From positions 1-17,752 of the forward strand of contig JBBAEA010000077.1 in the NCBI GenBank assembly GCA_041656175.1: a stretch of DNA of 17,752 nt. Direction: 5' to 3'. Each line of letters opens with the position of its first letter. The stretch's first letter is position 1. Source of the stretch: JBBAEA01 sp041656175 (GTDB lineage Bacteria; Myxococcota_A; Bradymonadia; UBA4248). The notes beneath the pieces were generated by a model. It made no database searches and had not been told where the DNA came from. It was given only the letters and a program-made list of their open reading frames with translations. Positions 14,280 to 17,752 of this stretch are shown here, one piece after another. The position numbers were made by a program, and so were the translations under genes.

Positions 14280-14587
14280 AAGGGAAGCTTTGATTTATGG
14301 GTGGGGCGCTGCGCCACGCCCCGCTAAGGGGCCGAAACGAGTAAAACTAAGTGTTTTACGAGTTGATGGCCCGCTTTCGCAGTGAGCATGTCCAAGCCAA
14401 GCTCGCTTGAGCTTGTGACATGCGAACAAGAAAAAAACCGTAGGTTTTTCATGAGACTAGATTTGCGCAATCGAACGCAAGCCTGCGTGAGTGCAGCGCA
14501 AATCGTAGTCGAAATTAAGGAACTGAGCCCTTAGAGCCCTTCCTCTGTGTAACATGTTGATTTTATTGATTTTATTTTGAATGCTGC
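14280..14587 (+). repeat. Family B repeat carrying module C, copy B2
   Basis: Outer parts: GGGAAGCTTTGATTTATG, hairpin GTGGGGCG/CGCCAC, CCCCGCTAAGGG up to 14330, then after the insert GCCCTTAGAGCCC from 14527 and TTGATTTTATTGATTTTATT near the end. It matches B3 in inverted orientation and B1 without insert. It fills most of the 488-bp gap between the pseudokinase and the lipoprotein at 14646. The rest of that gap shows nothing clear. Confidence 0.8.
14331..14527 (+). repeat. Module C, long form, copy C2
   Basis: 197 bp with hairpins H1 to H4 in order, almost identical to C3 (9312-9509, minus). It starts GCCGAAACGAG and ends AGTCGAAATTAAGGAACTGA. It occupies the place of the short loop in the GCTAAGGG/CCCTTAG hairpin of family B. 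Confidence 0.85.
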
Positions 14588-14645
14588 CAATTTTTTGGCT
14601 TTAATCTCTTTGCTTTTTCACTGTTTTTGCACTGATCAGAGCATC

Positions 14646-15218
14646 CTAAGGGGCGTCGCTGGGAGCATTAGGATCGGCGCTATCATCTGTCGTCACAGGA
14701 GTTGCTCTAATTTCAGCTTCTATTGGCATGCTGTTCTCGTCTGGCACGCTGTTCTCGTCTGGCACACTGTTCTCATCGCTTTGGGCTTCGTACTCACCGT
14801 TTATAGGCTGATCCTGCGGAGCGTAAAGCTGTATCTGTTGCTGCTCACACTCATTAAAGACGACTTCGTAGGTTTGCTGAAATTCTTCTTCACTCAGCTT
14901 TTGGTGCTCCACAACCGATAGGCATCCAAAGGTTTGGAAGGAGAGTTGAGCAAAACACTCACAGTAGTCAGATAGCCACTGATGCTCAGATTCAGGCACG
15001 GCTTGATTGTTTTCGTCAACGATAGATGCGTTAAAGCAATCGGTCGCGATATCTGTCATGAGCTGCTCACAACTTATGTTAGCAAGAATATCGGTTTCTG
15101 CTGCTTCCTGCGTTTGCTCTACATCGTTGGCGGATTTTGCGGATTTAACGGGTTGGGAGCAAGACAACATAAGCCCGATACCAAAAACAAAAGATATGGC
15201 TACAAGTACTTTTTTCAT
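14646..15218 (-). CDS. Acidic lipoprotein with PDENSV repeat
   Basis: A 190-residue lipoprotein of unrecognised family. The signal peptide KKVLVAISFVFGIGLM ends in LMLSC, with Cys20 lipidated. Residues 45-130 are a small helical domain with paired cysteines (ISCEQLMTDIATDCF, SDYCECFAQ, TFGCLS, NECEQQ). The C-terminal third is a disordered acidic tail containing three units of a PDENSV hexapeptide, encoded by an 18-bp DNA repeat at 14725-14778. A weak TGGTG lies before the ATG. It is transcribed alone, between repeats B2 and A3. Confidence 0.78.
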   Translation of the reverse strand: MKKVLVAISFVFGIGLMLSCSQPVKSAKSANDVEQTQEAAETDILANISCEQLMTDIATDCFNASIVDENNQAVPESEHQWLSDYCECFAQLSFQTFGCLSVVEHQKLSEEEFQQTYEVVFNECEQQQIQLYAPQDQPINGEYEAQSDENSVPDENSVPDENSMPIEAEIRATPVTTDDSADPNAPSDAP

Positions 15219-15337
15219 AATTACACCATAAAGGGATTGTGACTAAGCTGTGCCAATTAAAATGACACAGACGCAAGGTACATACTAACAAAATTTAATA
15301 GACTAGCAAAGAAAGACCTTTATGCGAATCAAAATAA

Positions 15338-15567
15338 GAGAGCTTTGCGCGGGGGGAACCTTTTTTCTTTTTGCAAAAGAAAAAGGTTCCCCCCGCCCCC
15401 CCTCCAAAAAAGAAAGCACTTTTCGAATAAAATGTCATTTTATCTTCCACCTGCCTTATTTAATTAGCATTCTCAACTTGTGCTTCTCTACAAAATATCT
15501 CATTTTGTTTAAGGCTGTATCGAATTTGTAAAATTAAATTCGTTATTTCTAGCCGTGCAAAGGTCTC
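15338..15567 (+). repeat. Family A MITE-like repeat, copy A3, complete with target duplication
   Basis: A 230-bp element. The left end GAGAGCTTTGCGCGG (15338-15352) and the right end CCGTGCAAAGGTCTC (15553-15567) are inverted repeats at 13 of 15 positions. AATAA flanks it on both sides (15333-15337 and 15568-15572). Inside are a stem of about 20 bp based on GGGGGGAACC/GGTTCCCCCC, then a C-rich run, then the AT-rich half. No transposase is encoded. Downstream, 15573-15739 hold a GCGCTA/TAGCGC hairpin (15606-15624) and a solo CTTTGCGCGG near 15647. Confidence 0.9.
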
Positions 15568-15739
15568 AATAATGAAGTCAATCGGCAGCACAGTGCTGTA
15601 AAACTGCGCTAAAAAATCTAGCGCATTATTTCATAAAAGCATGGGCGCTTTGCGCGGCCGTTTTTTCTTGGCATTGTTCAGGCTAAAATGTTATTTTTAA
15701 AGCGCCGCAGGCATTGCCCTCGCCGCATAAGGAGTAACA

Positions 15740-15982
15740 ATGGGATTTAAAAACTTTGATTTGGAGCGCTTCTTAACCCCGCTCAACGTTTTTATCCTAC
15801 TCTTACTTGTACCCGTTTTCGGCATTGCTTTTTTCTTCTTCTCGCCTGTTCACGTTTTCTTGCTTGCCTCCCTTTTGCTAGCTGGCGTGCTACTTTTGTT
15901 CACTTGCCTGTTAGGCACGTTAGTCAGGCTTATGTTTGTTGTTGGCTTATTCCTTATTGTTTTTGGTTTTTTCTTTTTGTAG
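15740..15982 (+). CDS. Small hydrophobic membrane protein
   Basis: An 80-residue, extremely hydrophobic protein with a short polar N-terminus (MGFKNFDLERF) and two to three membrane helices (about 14-35, 38-60 and 62-80). It ends in Phe/Leu right at the stop. The start is well supported by AAGGAG 6 nt upstream. No family recognised. It stands alone between repeat A3 and tRNA-Pro. The very rich T/C base use reflects the Phe/Leu/Val content. Confidence 0.7.
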   Translation: MGFKNFDLERFLTPLNVFILLLLVPVFGIAFFFFSPVHVFLLASLLLAGVLLLFTCLLGTLVRLMFVVGLFLIVFGFFFL

Positions 15983-16007
15983 CACTAGAAAATATCCTAA
16001 ATATAGC

Positions 16008-16036
16008 TTGACAAGCACATGACTTTTGTATATTTA
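16008..16036 (+). promoter_or_regulatory. Promoter of tRNA-Pro
   Basis: TTGACA (16008-16013) is followed by TATATT (16029-16034) at 15 nt or TATTTA (16031-16036) at 17 nt. The tRNA starts 13 to 15 nt after the -10, which implies a very short leader. Confidence 0.7.
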
Positions 16037-16048
16037 GCCATAGCCAAA

Positions 16049-16122
16049 CGGGGCGTAGCGCAGCCTGGCAGCGCGCTTGCATGGGGTGCAAGAGGTCGCA
16101 GGTTCAAATCCTGTCGCCCCGA
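16049..16122 (+). tRNA. tRNA-Pro (anticodon GGG)
   Basis: 74 nt. Acceptor CGGGGCG/CGCCCCG, discriminator A, anticodon stem CTTGC/GCAAG with loop ATGGGGT, T-loop TTCAAAT. Reads CCC. CCA is not encoded. It is a single-gene transcription unit with its own promoter and terminator. Confidence 0.97.
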
Positions 16123-16145
16123 TACTTAAATTAAAAAGTAAATTC

Positions 16146-16178
16146 AAAGGCTTAGCAGGAGCTCTTGCTAAGCCTTTT
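16146..16178 (+). terminator. Intrinsic terminator after tRNA-Pro
   Basis: AAAGGCTTAGCA (16146-16157) pairs perfectly over 12 bp with TGCTAAGCCTTT (16166-16177), loop 8 nt, followed by TTGGCGTTTTT. Confidence 0.88.
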
Positions 16179-16195
16179 GGCGTTTTTATCCATCA

Positions 16196-16317
16196 ATAAA
16201 GGAAACTCTGATCTATTTGTGGGGCTCTGCCCCACACCCCGCTAAGGGCTATCGCCCTTAGAACCCGTTTTTCTGTGTAGAGTCTTGATTTTATTAGCTT
16301 TATTTTGAAGACTCGCC
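16196..16317 (+). repeat. Family B repeat, empty form, copy B1
   Basis: AAAGGAAACTCTGATCTATT, hairpin GTGGGGC/GCCCCAC, then GCTAAGGGC and GCCCTTAG pairing over a 4-nt loop, AACCCG, and the tail ending TTTATTTTGAAGACTCGCC. In B2 and B3 the loop of the second hairpin is replaced by module C of about 198 bp. The following 119 bp to 16436 show nothing definite. Confidence 0.75.
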
Positions 16318-16436
16318 TAGCTTTCTTGTTTTCATCAAGGGGCAGCTTTGAAAGCAGCCCCCTACTGTTTTTGCCATAGTTAGAACATCCCTAAGAAAGC
16401 GCTGAATAATCTTTGTGGGGGCGTTACGCAGAGCCA

Positions 16437-16559
16437 GCGCAAAGTCCTGATTTTGGCAAAAACTGAACGGGGCGTCGCGGGGTGTCCCCGCGGAGGGGGT
16501 AGTGGCAAACCCGCGCAAAGCGTGGGGTTGACACGTAGGGGGACACTTCCCCCACCAAA
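16437..16559 (+). repeat. Family D repeat, empty form, copy D2
   Basis: The left module 16437-16499 (GCGCAAAGTCCTG...GGGGCGTCGCGGGG...CCCCGCGGAGGGGG) and the right module 16502-16559 (GTGGCAAACCCGCGCAAAGC...CACGTAGGGGGACAC) are separated by only TA. D1 has module C at this junction and D3 has hairpin E2. It lies just past the 3' end of the EGF-SUMF1 gene. Confidence 0.8.
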
Positions 16560-16595
16560 GCACAACGCATAAAAAGTGAATGCATCGGAGTCTTC

Positions 16596-17752
16596 TTAGT
16601 CGGTATGAACGCAGCGGAAACCGATAGTTGAATCGCTATAGTCTTGTTCGAATGCCATGCGCGCGGTATTGCGAAGCTTGTTTGGATTATCTTTAAAACT
16701 CCCACCGCGCACAACCTTTCCTGGGCCATGCTCTGGTCCTTTGGGATCCTCCTGTTCATGCTCCTCGTACACCCCGTGCCAATCCATCGTCCACTCCCTT
16801 ACATTCCCCGTCATACCCATCACCCCGAACTCCGACATGTTTGAACTGAGCTTTTCTGTATTGACTGGGTTAGTGTATTCAAAGGGATCTTTGCAATAAT
16901 CTTTTTCACAATTAGCTAAGAGCATAGTCTCTAGGATGCTATCTGGCTCAGAACAATACTCCCCATTCCAAAACTTTGGGCAATGCTCACCCCATACAAA
17001 ACGCATGTCGTTGTGCCCCTTAGCTGCGTACTCCCATTCCGCTTCTGTGGGCAGACGCCCTTTACTCGATGCCCATTTGCAATAGCTTTCAGCATCCCAC
17101 CACGTAACGTAGTTAATGGGGTGATCCAGCTGTTTTTTGAAAGTACTATACTCACCTTCCCTAGGGTCGCGGCATGCCCCAGCTTTGACGCACATTTCAT
17201 AGGCAGCTGCCGTCACTGGGTAGCGATCTATCCAGTACGGAGAAAGTTTTACCTGATGTCGCGGTTTCTCTTCGTCTGTAGCCCATTTGTCTTCCTCAAG
17301 TGCACCCATCTTAAAAATATTCTCAAAGTGAATAGGGATGCGGTCAGGAAGATCGCAATCCGCACCTTGCCAACCTATAATGCAGCCACATTCATTAGGC
17401 GCTACGCACTGCTCTCTTTCCTTGCAAGTAATTTGACATTTGGGTCTTTGGCAGTATTGTCCTTCCCACTCCTCTGGACATTCGCAGGTATTTGGCGAAA
17501 TACAGCTCCCTCCATTGATACATTCATGTTCGCAAATTGGCGTTTGGCACTGCGAACCTTCCCAACCAGCATTGCATGTGCAAGTATTTGGAGCAGTGCA
17601 AGTTGCGTTGCTTCCGCACGCTGGCGAGCAAATTGGCGTTTGGCACTGCGCCCCACCCCAACCCGCATTGCATGTGCAAGTATTTGGTGCACTGCAAGTT
17701 GCGTTGCTTCCGCACGCTGGCGAGCAAATTGGCGTTTGGCACTGCGCCCCAC
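16596..17752 (-). CDS. EGF-repeat/SUMF1-like secreted protein (N-terminus outside window)
   Basis: At least 384 residues; the start lies beyond the right edge, and the ATG at 17309 is internal. One frame is open from the edge to the stop. Visible residues 1 to about 130 are four EGF-like units of 32 residues, six Cys each, such as CSPACGSNATC followed by CTCNAGW. Residues 143-384 are a formylglycine-generating-enzyme (SUMF1) domain: FKMGALEEDKWATDEEKPRH, YWIDRYPVTAAAYEMC, GRLPTEAEWEYAAKG, MTGNVREWTMDW, KVVRGGSF and TIGFRCVH. The copper-binding cysteine pair of true sulfatase-activating FGE after GGSF is absent, so sulfatase activation is unlikely. The EGF part implies export and surface binding. 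Both parts are family-level calls; substrate unknown. Confidence 0.88.
   Translation of the reverse strand, partial: GAQCQTPICSPACGSNATCSAPNTCTCNAGWGGAQCQTPICSPACGSNATCTAPNTCTCNAGWEGSQCQTPICEHECINGGSCISPNTCECPEEWEGQYCQRPKCQITCKEREQCVAPNECGCIIGWQGADCDLPDRIPIHFENIFKMGALEEDKWATDEEKPRHQVKLSPYWIDRYPVTAAAYEMCVKAGACRDPREGEYSTFKKQLDHPINYVTWWDAESYCKWASSKGRLPTEAEWEYAAKGHNDMRFVWGEHCPKFWNGEYCSEPDSILETMLLANCEKDYCKDPFEYTNPVNTEKLSSNMSEFGVMGMTGNVREWTMDWHGVYEEHEQEDPKGPEHGPGKVVRGGSFKDNPNKLRNTARMAFEQDYSDSTIGFRCVHTD
17361..17744 (-). repeat. 96-bp tandem DNA repeat encoding EGF units
   Basis: Four units: 17744-17649, 17648-17553, 17552-17457 and 17456-17361. The first two are nearly identical at the DNA level and the array continues past the edge; the third and fourth keep mainly the Cys, Pro-Asn and Gly-Trp codons. 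High identity in the outer units suggests recent duplication or gene conversion. Confidence 0.85.

Noticed and set aside
17361..17744. CRISPR-like array
   Set aside because: The 96-bp units are contiguous, coding and without spacers.
17402..17752. Arg/Gln/Ala-rich repetitive frame at the right edge, minus strand
   Set aside because: It is the shifted frame of the EGF array; the frame continuous with the SUMF1 domain gives regular cysteine spacing.

Overview
The window looks like a chromosome segment of a Gram-negative bacterium from the former Deltaproteobacteria, most like Myxococcota or Bradymonadota. This rests on an E. coli-like order tRNA-Thr/Tyr/Gly/Thr, tuf, tRNA-Trp, secE, nusG, rplK, rplA, rplJ, rplL; on many lipoproteins with clear lipoboxes; on a membrane-anchored Ser/Thr-kinase-like protein; and on a secreted protein joining EGF-like repeats to a formylglycine-generating-enzyme (SUMF1-like) domain. 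The phylum is inference; no marker here decides it.

Layout. 1-617: intergenic, with repeats and two strong hairpins. 618-2386 (+): a three-gene run of a DUF2505-like protein, a YjbQ/UPF0047 protein and an exported HEAT-repeat protein. 2387-3209: intergenic, packed with repeats. 3210-8542 (+): the translation and secretion block. It starts at a near-consensus promoter and carries five tRNAs, tuf, secE, nusG and the L11, L1, L10 and L7/L12 genes. It ends at a bidirectional terminator directly after rplL, so rpoB and rpoC do not follow as they usually do. 8660-15218 (-): envelope genes. These are a PEGA-like lipoprotein, a cysteine-repeat lipoprotein, a four-gene run (pseudokinase with a membrane anchor, divergent PduO-type cobalamin adenosyltransferase-like protein, lipoprotein, secreted helical protein) and a further lipoprotein. 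15740-15982 (+): a small membrane protein. 16049-16122: tRNA-Pro with its own promoter and terminator. 16596 to the right edge (-): the EGF-SUMF1 protein, cut by the window.

The most unusual content is between the genes. Every large gap outside the ribosomal block contains members of a nested repeat system, named A to E here. Family A (about 230 bp) has 15-bp terminal inverted repeats, and one copy has a perfect 5-bp target duplication, so it resembles a MITE. Families B and D are made of hairpins and occur both empty and filled. In filled copies another structured module (C or E) sits inside, in B exactly in a hairpin loop. Module C shows compensatory base changes in its stem and loses two whole hairpins in its short version. 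Two nearly identical B+C copies face each other and flank the 4.7-kb block with the cysteine-repeat lipoprotein and pseudokinase genes.
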